From Nectonema munidae (Eukaryota; Nematomorpha; Nectonematoida; Nectonematidae), in NCBI GenBank assembly GCA_030549495.1, contig JAUIRK010000731.1:1-64000 (forward strand): a stretch of 64,000 nt of DNA, written 5' to 3'. Below the pieces are notes generated by a model that worked only from the letters and a program-made list of their open reading frames with translations, had not been told where the DNA came from and searched no databases. Shown in pieces: positions 11,385 to 20,449 of the stretch (the first letter of the stretch is position 1; every line of letters starts with the position of its first letter). Both the position numbers and the translations under genes were made by a program.

Positions 11385-11469
11385 AACTCAAATTAGCCAA
11401 TCAAATTTGCGGTTTATGTTTGACCAATTTTTTCTAAAAACATTTATCCACATTTAAATAAATATATCG

Positions 11470-11914
11470 GTATCGCAACTATAGGGAGGAATAATCTTCC
11501 ATAGCTGGACAAGGATAGTCAGAATCGGAATCGAACCCAGACCATCTAGACCAGGGGTTCCCAACCTGGGGTTCGCGAACCCTTGGGGGTTCGTTTCACT
11601 TTTTTCAAGGGGTACTTTGTAAAGGTATCTGAAAAGTTTTTTTAATTTTTAACTAATATATACCACCTACATACATAAAATGGGTTGAAAATTTTCCCCA
11701 AAACCATAATAAAAAATAGTTGAAAGTTGTTTTGTATTTATTGAAATGCATCTTTGACTGATGATTAGCGGGGTTTAAAATCAATTAGTGTGAAAAAAAA
11801 TATTAGGGGTTCGCCTAAGGCTGAAAATTTTGAAGGGGTACTTCGTGAAAAAAAGGTTGGGAACCTCTGATCTAGACCAATACCCTACGCTCCTGCCACT
11901 AGGCCATCTGCCGA
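11470..11914 (-). mobile_element. tRNA-derived SINE, interrupted
   Basis: On the minus strand the head reads GCAGATGGCCTAGTGGCAGG. It contains a pol III A box (TGGCCTAGTGGC, 11,895-11,906) and, after the inserted MITE is discounted, a B box GGTTCGATTCC (11,527-11,537). The order and ~50-bp spacing are those of a tRNA gene, and the body then continues with a non-tRNA tail (CTTGTCCAGCTATGG...). A tRNA-like head plus unrelated body is diagnostic of a SINE rather than a functional tRNA. The insert lies in the anticodon/variable-loop region between the boxes, so internal pol III initiation is probably lost. Confidence 0.75.
11552..11869. mobile_element. hAT-type MITE, 318 bp
   Basis: Terminal inverted repeats CAGGGGTTCCCAACCTGGGG and (complement of the right end) CAGAGGTTCCCAACCTTTTT flank a non-coding core. 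An exact 8-bp target duplication ATCTAGAC lies on both sides (11,544-11,551 and 11,870-11,877). The 8-bp duplication and CAG(G/A)G termini are hallmarks of the hAT superfamily. Subterminal GGTTCG / GGGGTACTT motifs recur inside. No ORF, so non-autonomous. Confidence 0.92.
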
Positions 11915-12035
11915 CAATTATCCCTTTTCAACTAATTATTTCTATTTAGACTTTAGAGTGTAAAAATATCAATGGTCGCCGACTAAAAATGATTAATATT
12001 TAAATAAAATATATTTTTTATACTTGATCCGATCA

Positions 12036-12904
12036 GGATCAAGTAAAGATGAGCACTCCCAAAAATGACCAGTAAAGAAAAGCACCCCTGATTTTTGACT
12101 AGTAGAGAAAAGCACCCCTGATTTTTAATAAGTAAAGATAGGCATTCCCAATTTTAACTAACAGAATAAATTAGAAAAAAAATATAGGATCAAATTTAAT
12201 CAAATTGATATTGTTATATTAGAAAATAAAATTATATATTGAAATGACAAATTTATAATCAAATTGATATTGTGCTGCAATAGTGTTACAAAATCCATGA
12301 AATTTGTCGTACTTGTTTCGTTCGTTCCACGTGAATTCATGCAAATAAGAGTTCAGAAATTCTCTCTTACATCCGATCATTTGTTTTATTCTTTTTTTGT
12401 GTTTGTTCCAATATCTCTCCATTGCTTGTGTATGAACGCCTGTAGTACTATAAATAAAATTCAATGAGTGGTTAACAGTATGAGAGTAAGTCCGAAGTCT
12501 CTTTGAATGTTCCTGTATCCTTTCCATTGATCACTATGAATAATTGATCCAGGCACACCTACTTTTCTAATTATAGGCAACAGTGTTTCGGCATTGGGCG
12601 AGTCGACTATCTCCATATAACCCTGGTATGGTGATAAAGTAGGATCAACTATTTCAAGTACCCATAGAGGTTTCTGAGCATAACGTCCCCTATGGTGTTT
12701 TGGTTTATGACTAAAACAAGATTCATCAATCTGTAACGTTATGCCTGTTCAACCAAGCTAAATAGGATTGCTTTCATAAATATAATTCATAATAGGATTG
12801 CTTTCATAATTTGTTTTTCATAAATAAGCAAGTAAAGATCCCCCGTAAGCAAGTAAAGATAAGCACCCCCGTAGAAATAGGGAGTGCTCATCTTTACTTG
12901 ATCC
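12036..12904 (-). mobile_element. Merlin-type DNA transposon, internally deleted copy 1
   Basis: Termini are 25-bp perfect inverted repeats (GGATCAAGTAAAGATGAGCA... at 12,036-12,060 and its complement at 12,880-12,904). Subterminal repeats of AGTAAAGA(A/T)AAGCACCCC lie inside the left end. The interior, read on the minus strand, is the C-terminal two thirds of an ISXO2-like transposase; the N-terminal part is deleted near 12,760-12,830. A 12-bp direct repeat CTTGATCCGATC occurs at the left flank and the right end, but a clean target duplication is not evident. At 869 bp it is a deletion derivative of the family represented by copy 2. Confidence 0.88.
12219..12770 (-). pseudogene. Merlin/ISXO2-like transposase remnant
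   Basis: The minus strand carries QIDESCFSHKPKHHRGRYAQ (about 12,675-12,740), then VGVPGSIIHSDQW (about 12,528-12,570). These hold the first two catalytic Asp residues of the DDE-type ISXO2/IS1016 fold. The final 102-codon open frame (12,219-12,527) has AMERYWNKHKKRIKQMIG, supplying the last acidic residue. A frame change separates the 102-codon piece from the upstream part. The copy shares with 15,788-16,660 the two in-frame stops just before the QIDES motif. Inactive. Confidence 0.85.
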
Positions 12905-13206
12905 GATCTTCATGTTGATCTCATTTTCGTAATTTGGGTGTGAAGATGTCAATAAAATTTTTAGTTTCACTTGAAAATTTTCCTCAAAAATATTCATTCT
13001 CATTTTAAGTAAAATATCTTTTAAACTAAATTGACCGTGCTGATACTATTTTTTTGCAAGTTTTGACCATTACTATGAAAAAAGTGTTAACATGGAAATA
13101 GAATTAGTGATGTATTCCTAAAAAATTTTTGATAAACATACTTTCATATTAAAAATAAAATACATTTTTTATTTTCAATTTTTTTATGACTTCATTTCAT
13201 GACTTA

Positions 13207-15151
13207 TCATCATCATCATCATCCATTCGCCCTTCCGGGCATGGCCGTTTTCCCAGCTAACCAGGGTTGACCATTTGTTTGCAGCTTCTTTTCCATGTTT
13301 TTCTACATTGAGCATCTTCCGCTTTTACTTTTCTTTTGGCCATGTTTTCTACTACTGCTTTCATCCAAGTCTTCTTGGGGCGTCCCCTCTTCGCCTTTCC
13401 TTCAAACACTTCATTTTTGATACTTTTAGTCAATCTGACATGGTCCATTCTTTCCAAATGCCCGAACCATCTCAGTCTGTTTTCTTCCATGTACTCTTCT
13501 ATGCAAATCATTCCCATCTTTCGCCTTAGGTAATCATTGGTAAGCCTGTCTTTTAGAGTTTTTCCATTCATCATCCGTATCATTTTCATCTCAGTACTCA
13601 TCATTCTTTTTGTATCGGCTTTTTTAAGAACCCAGCATTCGCTTCCATAGCACATCGCACTTCTTACATATACCTGATAGAGTCTGGTTTTCAGCTTCAA
13701 CGAGAGGATTTTTCCACAAAGAAGACCCGAAATTTCCTTGAACTTCGTCCACCCACATCGAATCCTGGCTGTCACAGATTTGGAAGAATCTCCAGAATCA
13801 TCAAGCATGTCTCCCAAATAACAGAAACTCTGCACAACATCCACCTCATCCGTGCCTAACTTCACATTCTTTTCCATTTTTTCAAGTTTATCTGCTTCTA
13901 ATTGACATCTTCGGCAGACAAAACTTTTCACGTTTTGCAAAGAGCCCTTGATTGTAGTGCATCTCTTATGCACCCACTTCTCACATTTGAAGCATTGTAT
14001 TGCATTACGAACAACTCTTTCCCCACAACAAGAGCAAGGATCAACGTTGCTGATGGCATTTCTCAACATATTTTTCGTCTTAAAAATCATAACTTTGGTT
14101 TTGCTTACGTTGATCTTCAAGCCTTTGTCTTCTAGAACCTTTTTCCATGCCACGTACTTGTCACTCAAATCATTCAAGGTATTTGCAGCTAAAACCAGAT
14201 CATCAGCGTATAAAAATTCTCTGTGATTTTTAACAATCGTATCAGAAATCGCATCCATTACAATAACAAACAATAAGGGGCTCAACACCGAGCCTTGATG
14301 AACGCCGACCCCTGTTGAAAACCATTCTGATATTTTTCCATCTACTCTAACAGCAGTTTTGGCATAGTTATACATTTCAATAACAGCTCTCACTTCATAC
14401 TCCAAAACGCCCTTTTGTCTAAGAGCCCAAAAAATGACATCTCTTTGGACGCAGTCAAAAGCTTTTTCGAGATCGATAAATAAGAGGAAAAGATCTTTTC
14501 CAACTTTCATATGTTTCTCTATTAATTGTCGAACAATAAATACGGCGTCTATTGTGCTCTTGTTTGGCATAAAACCCATCTGCATTTCATCTATTCTAAC
14601 ACGTTGACGAATTCTTTTTTCAAAAACTCTCTCTACAATTTTCATAGGGTGTTCAAGCAGTTTTATACTTCTATAGTTTGAGCAATCTTTTACATCACCT
14701 TTACCTTTATAAAGTGGCACTAAAATACTCTTTCGCCAACCTTCGGGCATGTTTTCTCCGTACATCATTCGGTTCCCTATGTCTGCAAGTTTATCTTCCA
14801 GTCCACTTAACTTTAAAACTTCAATTGAAACATCACTATGTCCACTGCTTTTCCCACTTTTCATTGACATGATGGCGTCTTCGACTTCTTTTCTCGATAT
14901 TATGTTCGCAGGACCTTCATTTAACTTCATAACTAAATTACTTTCAATTGTGTTTTTTCGGTTCAACAGATTTGAAAAATAGTCCTTCCATACTTTGAGT
15001 TTGGCGATCGTTGTTGAATGTAATGTACCTTCATTATCTCTTATGCATGCACTACCAATTATATCCTGTTTCTTTCTAGATTCAGTTTTTGCCATTCGGA
15101 ATATTTCATATTCAACCATTTTGAATATTTCATATTCAACCAAAAAAGATG
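13207..15151 (-). mobile_element. 5'-truncated LINE with 19-bp target duplication
   Basis: A non-LTR retrotransposon inserted on the minus strand. It is flanked by an exact 19-bp direct repeat GACTTCATTTCATGACTTA at 13,188-13,206 and 15,152-15,170. Its 3' end carries a short UTR (about 50 nt) followed by an (ATG)n/(GAT)n tail at 13,207-13,223 instead of poly(A). The 5' end is truncated inside ORF2, upstream of the reverse transcriptase, and the endonuclease is missing. The first ~48 bp at the 5' junction are a 24-bp sequence repeated in tandem, a typical scar of target-primed reverse transcription or of junction repair. The exact duplication and unbroken frame indicate a young insertion. Confidence 0.93.
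13257..15143 (-). CDS. LINE ORF2 C-terminal part: reverse transcriptase with zinc finger
   Basis: 628 codons open to the 5' truncation point. Residues ~80-345 form the reverse transcriptase: GWRKSILVPLYKGKGD (~135-150), QMGFMPNKSTIDAVF (~188-202), FIDLEKAFD with the first catalytic Asp (~222-230), GVHQGSVLSPLLF (~280-292), and YADD with the catalytic Asp pair (312-315). A compact Cys/His finger of PHD-like appearance follows at ~370-413 (CSCCGE...CFKCEKWVHKRC...CRRC). The C-terminal region (~430-628) has SFCYLGDMLD, YGSECWVLKKAD, RLRWFGHLERMD and a basic GKAKRGRPKKTWMK stretch. The layout matches RTE/Proto2/Daphne-like LINEs, with clade uncertain. The ATG at the start is provided by the duplicated junction and is not the natural start. 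The endonuclease is absent, so this copy cannot be autonomous. Confidence 0.92.
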   Translation of the reverse strand: MVEYEIFKMVEYEIFRMAKTESRKKQDIIGSACIRDNEGTLHSTTIAKLKVWKDYFSNLLNRKNTIESNLVMKLNEGPANIISRKEVEDAIMSMKSGKSSGHSDVSIEVLKLSGLEDKLADIGNRMMYGENMPEGWRKSILVPLYKGKGDVKDCSNYRSIKLLEHPMKIVERVFEKRIRQRVRIDEMQMGFMPNKSTIDAVFIVRQLIEKHMKVGKDLFLLFIDLEKAFDCVQRDVIFWALRQKGVLEYEVRAVIEMYNYAKTAVRVDGKISEWFSTGVGVHQGSVLSPLLFVIVMDAISDTIVKNHREFLYADDLVLAANTLNDLSDKYVAWKKVLEDKGLKINVSKTKVMIFKTKNMLRNAISNVDPCSCCGERVVRNAIQCFKCEKWVHKRCTTIKGSLQNVKSFVCRRCQLEADKLEKMEKNVKLGTDEVDVVQSFCYLGDMLDDSGDSSKSVTARIRCGWTKFKEISGLLCGKILSLKLKTRLYQVYVRSAMCYGSECWVLKKADTKRMMSTEMKMIRMMNGKTLKDRLTNDYLRRKMGMICIEEYMEENRLRWFGHLERMDHVRLTKSIKNEVFEGKAKRGRPKKTWMKAVVENMAKRKVKAEDAQCRKTWKRSCKQMVNPG

Positions 15152-15787
15152 GACTTCATTTCATGACTTAGTTTTCGCAATTAGCGAACAAGAATCTGTG
15201 GAAATATATCAAATTTGATATTTAGAGAAAAATCAAATTAATGAAAAAACTCAATTTTCATAACAAAAAAACTCAAAACAAAAAACTCATTTTTGATTGA
15301 AAATCACAATTAAAGTTTTGAGCGAGGATAAAATTCTCACTAAAAAACCTCGTACATGTTTTTCATTTCTATACTCCTTTTTGACCATTACAGTATAAAA
15401 ATGGACTAAAGTATCAATCGAAGTGGTAAAAATATTTTTTTTTCTAAAAAATCATTTGTCAAGTTTTTCTCGCAATCGTTATTTATCGGGATCAAGTAAA
15501 GATGAGCACTCCCTCTTTCTACAGGGTGCTTATCTTTACTTGCTTACGGGGATGCTTAAATTACTTTTAAAATTTAAATTACTTAATTTACTTGCTTATT
15601 TATGAAAAATAGAATTGCCTGCAAATATATTGCAGAATTTTTCAAAATGAGAACGAAAATTCATTATCAAAAAAAATGACAAACTTTTTTCCTCGCTTTA
15701 TTTAATTTTTTTATTAGGATTTAACAATTATTTTCCTTAAATATTTTTTCATATCTTTCCACAGACGATAAAATTTTTCTTTTTGAA

Positions 15788-16660
15788 TTGTTAAAAAAAA
15801 CAACTAATAGCATGGATCGTTTTCTGTATGAAGAAATTATTAAGCCACTATTGGTTGAAGACCCGACTCCTGCGATGAACTGGATGAAGCAGCAGAATCT
15901 TTTGAGAACAGAACTGAAATGCCTTCAATGTAGGAAGTTGATGAACTGGACAAAACGTTCTTCAATTCAAGACAAATATGCCGGGAAGTGTCAAGTTAAG
16001 GAATGCAGTAAATATAAGCGCTACGAATCAATTTGCAAAGGTTCTTTTTTTTATCATTCAAAGCTTTCTTTGCAAAAGTGGTTAGAAGGAATATTTTACT
16101 GGTGTCAGGAACTGAGTGTTTTGCAGACTATGCAGTTTTTGAATGTTTCAAAAGTGACAGTTATTGACATGTTTTGTTTTTTTCGTGAAATTTGTATGAA
16201 ACATTTTGAAAGCAATCCTATTTAGCTTGGTTGAACAGGCATAACGTTACAGATTGATGAATCTTGTTTTAGTCATAAACCAAAACACCATAGGGGACGT
16301 TATGCTCAGAAACCTCTATGGGTATTTGGAATAGTTGATCCTACTTTATCACCATCCCACGGTTATATTGAGATAGTCGACTCGCCCAATGCCGAAACAC
16401 TGTTGCCTATAATTAGAAAAGTAGGTGTGCCTGGATCAATTATTCATAGTGATCAATGGAAAGGATACAGGAACATTCAAAGAGACCTTGGACTTACGCA
16501 TCATACTGTTAACCACTCATTGAATTTTATTGATAGGACTACAGGCGTTCATACACAAGCAATGGAGAGATATTGGAACAAACAAAAAAAAAGAATAAAA
16601 CAAATGATCGGATGTAAGAGAGAATTTCTGAACTCTTATTTGCATGAATTCATGTGGAAC
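15788..16660 (+). pseudogene. Merlin (ISXO2/IS1016-like) transposase, interrupted
   Basis: One reading frame runs from MLKKTTNSMDRFLYEE through the N-terminal Cys cluster (CLQCRK...CQVKECSK, about 15,920-16,010) and helix-turn-helix-like region (LSVLQTMQFLNVSKVTVIDM). It continues to the DDE core: QIDESCF (16,250-16,270), GVPGSIIHSDQWKGYR (about 16,421-16,468) and TTGVHTQAMERYWNKQKKR (about 16,538-16,594). Two in-frame stops (TAG at 16,223, TGA at 16,232) precede QIDES and are also present in copy 1. Beyond 16,660 the coding sequence is split by a nested transposon, and its last ~40 codons resume at 18,155-18,284 (NKYHKFHIFCNTIAA). The stops might lie in a small intron instead. Without splicing, the product is truncated. 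Confidence 0.9.
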
Positions 16661-16664
16661 GAAC

Positions 16665-18145
16665 GGTTCCTAGTCAAAACGGCCGAAACCAAAACGGCCA
16701 AAAACCAAAACGGCCAAAAACCAAAACGGCCGAAAACTAAAATGCCCAATAACAAATCTTAAATATTTTAACTCAAAATCAGTTTTGACTTATTTTTTAA
16801 CAAATAAGTTTGCAAGTATTTTAATCCCTTTAAATTAAGTAAGACCTTTCAATTTTCCTTCTTTTTCCTCTTTACAAGAGATATAACATGATCAAGTTAA
16901 TCTGAATATAGCGCCACCTTCTGTGTATAAAAGAAATGCATACATAAACTTCTTTTTAGTTTAGAATATTTGATTTGAAACTTATGCACATACCACGTAA
17001 CTCAGTCTACACTTTTTCCTATACCCCGTCTTTCTGCTTCAGCTGATTAAGATTTCTTAGTCTAAGCTTTCAAAATTTTGTCGAGTTTTTTGATTTTGTT
17101 TTTATCTCTTCGTTGTTATTATTACGACGCACTTTCAATTATTTTGTTTTGATTTGTCTGCTAAAAGAAAAAGATTTTAAGTTTTTTCGTTTATTTCTTA
17201 CAAGAATATGAAAACTAATCTTTTGGTACATAACAAATTCGTCATTTTTTATCTTTCCATTAATGTACTATGTTTACTTCTGAAGGTCTTGAAATACGTA
17301 ACAAAAGAAAAATTCCAAAAATATTACTTTGTCACACTGAAGAAGGTAACTTAAACTAAAAGGTTCCTTCTAATACTATTTAAACGAGTTCATCCTCTAA
17401 AATTTATGATACGTCTGTCTACTTATATTGTGTGAAGTGAAAGATAGAGATAATAAAAAACTAGAAGCTAAAGAATCGTTTTGTAGGAAGGAAAATATTG
17501 AAGCAAAATTTTCTCTTGTCTGATTGATTGATTGATTGTTTGATTAAATGACTTCTTTTTTCTTTCATTTGTCATCGATAGATCACATATGTTTTGTCTC
17601 AAAAATAACTGCTTTTATGCCATCATTCGCATTTTGTATTTCAATAAAAACAAGCATTATAAAGGCAATAACATGCCAAATAAAAAACTGACGGCATTTA
17701 GTCAGTAAGATCTATACACATTTTAAGTTGTTTGTTACTAAGAACGGTTTTTATATTCTTCTAAAAACTTATTTCATTATAAATTCGATAAGTAAGGATA
17801 AAAATTTAGTCAATAAATTATACCCAGTAGATTTTTTTGCTCAACAGAAAAAATGAAAACAAAAAGAATTTTAGTAACGTAAAAAAGGGGCAAAATTGAA
17901 ACACGCATGTTTTGAAAAATATGAGGTATTCCATTTCTAGTAACAAAATAATATATATCACTTTTCAATTCCATAAAATTATCCAACTTTTTAGTTAAAC
18001 ACTTTTTAGGTTTTTGCGCGTTCTAGTTTTAGGTCATTTTGGTTTTTGGCCGTTTCTGTTTTGGGCCGTTTTGGTTTTCGGCCGTTTTGGTTTCGGCCGT
18101 TTTGGTTTCGGCCGTTTTGGTTTTCGGCCGTTTTGACCAGACACC
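16665..18145. mobile_element. Non-autonomous DNA transposon nested in Merlin copy 2
   Basis: About 1.48 kb. Left end GGTTCCTAGTCAAAACGGCC; complement of the right end GGTGTCTGGTCAAAACGGCC. These are imperfect terminal repeats followed by tandem subterminal (A)AAACGGCC units at both ends (16,676-16,735 and about 18,048-18,136). Direct repeats GAACGAAC (extendable to GAACGAACG) at 16,657-16,664 and 18,146-18,153 are the target duplication. Merlin copy 1 supplies the empty site: it has a single GAACGAACG at the same place. The core is AT-rich, includes a short (TTGA)n at about 17,522, and has no transposase frame. An 8-9-bp duplication fits a hAT, P-type or Merlin-type mechanism; I cannot assign the family. 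Confidence 0.9.
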
Positions 18146-18380
18146 GAACGAACGAAACAAGTACCACAAATTTCATATATTTTGTAACACTATTGCAGCT
18201 ATTTTATTTTCTAATATAACAATATCAATTTTATTAAATTTGATCCTATATTTTTATTTTTTTCTAATTTATTCTGTTAATTAAAATTGGGAATGCCTAT
18301 CTTTACTTATTAAAAATCGGGGGTGCTTTTCTTTACTGGTCATTTTTGGGAGTGCTCATCTTTACTTGATCCATTTATTG

Positions 18381-20416
18381 TTTGTATGGTGCAAATATTT
18401 GAGTTAAGGAACGATCTGAAGCCACAGGTCTAAAAAAATTAAATAGTAACTCGCTTGTAATTGTCAATATAGTAGTCCTATTAGGAGATATATAGTTTAC
18501 ACGGAAGATAAACCGTTTTCTAATGAAGAGGGGTTGGATCACGTTTATGTGAAAGGGTGGGTGTTATTCATGCCAAGACGGGTGCATGTCTTCTTGCAAA
18601 GAGTGTGTCTGTGTCAAGCCCAGATTAAACTGATCACGGAACTCATATGTCAGCCTTGTATGAGTGAAAAACTTTTTCTTAGACATTTTACAGATATGAG
18701 TTTTAGAGGTATTTTAGAAAGAATGAATTTATTGCAATGCCAAAGTATACGGTATTAGAAGCAAAGCCTATAAAATACAAGAGTATACTCAAGACTAATT
18801 ACAGCCGCTATTACTGTTGTTGTTACTCAAGTAACATTTTATTAAACACCGAAAGATAAACAAATAGGAATAGTATTTGGCTCACACATATATGTAAATA
18901 ATATTTATTTACACGCAAGTATCAAAAATGTTCATTCATGGATAGTACTAGATTGATTCTTCCAAACATAATATTTTCTAACATTACAACAGCTCATCAA
19001 AATATTTGTTTTAATTTTTGATATCGACATTGAGATCGAGAATTCAGAATCCTCTTCAATTATATGAATAAAATTATTCCAGCATTTTGTAACCTTCTCA
19101 ATTATCTCCTCTTTGTATTTTATATTTTGTGATCTAAAAAGGTCAAGTTTCAAAGGATGACAAATTTCATAAGAAAGTTTGGAGACAAAATGAAAAAATT
19201 TACAAAAGTTAATGGAACTTGTTCGGTGAAATATTTGAGTGCGGGTTTAATTAGTTGAATTTTATAAATGTCTAAACATTGTAATGTACTGAATTTGTCA
19301 TTCGTGTGAATTGTAATTTAATCGAAAAATACCACGATAATTCTTTTTTTGTATAATAATAACATTATTTAAATTGTCATGTCTTCAATTAACTACTTAA
19401 TGCGTCAGTATAAGTTCGACTAAAGCTTTATACAACATAATTTTAACGTCTAAAGCTAAAAATCTTGTTCCATGGAAGTTGAAATTGAAACATTTATTTT
19501 GATTGTGACATCGTTATTATGTGATTTCCAAGTAAGTTTGTGGTCTATATTTCCCCGAAAAGTGAAAGAGTTTACTAGATAAATTGGAAAAATATATCGC
19601 TTTGGTTTTGTCAAAATTTATTAAAGATGAGTATTCAATTTCAAAACAAATTTATTCAATCATAGAGATATTATAATCAGATGTGTTCACCTTTTCTAAT
19701 TTCATTGATGAGGTAGGTGGACAAAAAAAGGCAAAGTGAAGCAGTCTTCTAGTGGACTTCGTCGTCAGCCTAAATGAGATTTTGTGGCTAAATTTAAAAT
19801 GTTTAATGTTGATTTATTTTAAACTTATGAAAATAAAATTTTAAGAATAATTTGAAAATTTATTTTTTAAGAAAGAAAGAAGAAAGCTAAATTAATTGAG
19901 TAATTATAAAAATAAATAAATGAATAAAAGGGAAAATAATGATGATCTTTTGATTATGAATAAAGTGTAGAAATACGAAGAACAGATGGATCGTAACGAA
20001 TTGCAGTCAGTCTTTCCTTTTTTCCAAAAATACGGATACTTCATGGACCATCAAAAAGCCTGAGCCATTATGGTATATTCATCCAGAAATGATCTTCCCG
20101 TAGATGATTGTAAAATTGAGGAATTTCTATAAAAACGAAAGTATTAAATCAATTTCATGGGTTTAATTAAACACTTAACTCTGAAATTACAGTTTTATTT
20201 CATGAAAACTATATGATTGGTTGCATTACATTTTGAAATTTTACCTTTTATCTTTAAAAAACAAATATAAAATCCCCTCCCTTAAATTTTTTTTTAAATT
20301 TTTTAAAAAAATTTTTTTTTTTTGTTTTTTTAAATATCAATTCCTTTTTTAATTTTTTTATTTTTTTTCAAAAATATTTTTGGGGTTTTTTTCCTTTAAA
20401 AAAAAGAGTTGTTTAA

Positions 20417-20449
<33 letters not shown>

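Larger units (their letters stand above)
11385..15488. repeat. Satellite family A array broken up by transposon insertions
   Basis: Satellite A segments lie at 11,385-11,469, 11,915-12,035, 12,905-13,206 and 15,171-15,488. Between them are, in order, a SINE, a Merlin element and a LINE; a second Merlin closes the series at 15,489. Recognisable unit parts include ATCAAATTTGCGGTTTATG at about 11,400, AAATAAAATATATTTTTTATAC at about 12,003 and CATGTTGATCTCATTTTC at about 12,911. The flanks of each insertion read as continuing satellite. Confidence 0.6.
15489..18372 (+). mobile_element. Merlin-type DNA transposon, copy 2, carrying a nested element
   Basis: The same 25-bp termini as copy 1 (GGATCAAGTAAAGATGAGCA... 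at 15,489 and its complement ending at 18,372). It is flanked by an 8-bp target duplication with one mismatch, ATTTATCG (15,481-15,488) and ATTTATTG (18,373-18,380). Eight to nine bp is the duplication size known for Merlin. Removing the 1.48-kb insert at 16,665-18,145 leaves about 1.4 kb, the usual size for a Merlin. It is in the opposite orientation to copy 1, 2.6 kb away, and encodes a nearly complete transposase interrupted by two stops and by the insert. Confidence 0.92.

Noticed and set aside
11527-11906. A tRNA gene with a long intron on the minus strand
   Set aside because: The intervening block has hAT termini and an exact 8-bp duplication, and the tRNA-like head runs into a non-tRNA body, so a SINE hit by a MITE explains it better.
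13275-14982. Plus-strand frames within the LINE
   Set aside because: Shadows of the 628-codon minus-strand reverse-transcriptase frame.
18039-18284. An 81-codon protein with repeated FGRF-like words
   Set aside because: The words arise from translating the AAACGGCC terminal array of the nested transposon, fused to the tail of the Merlin frame.
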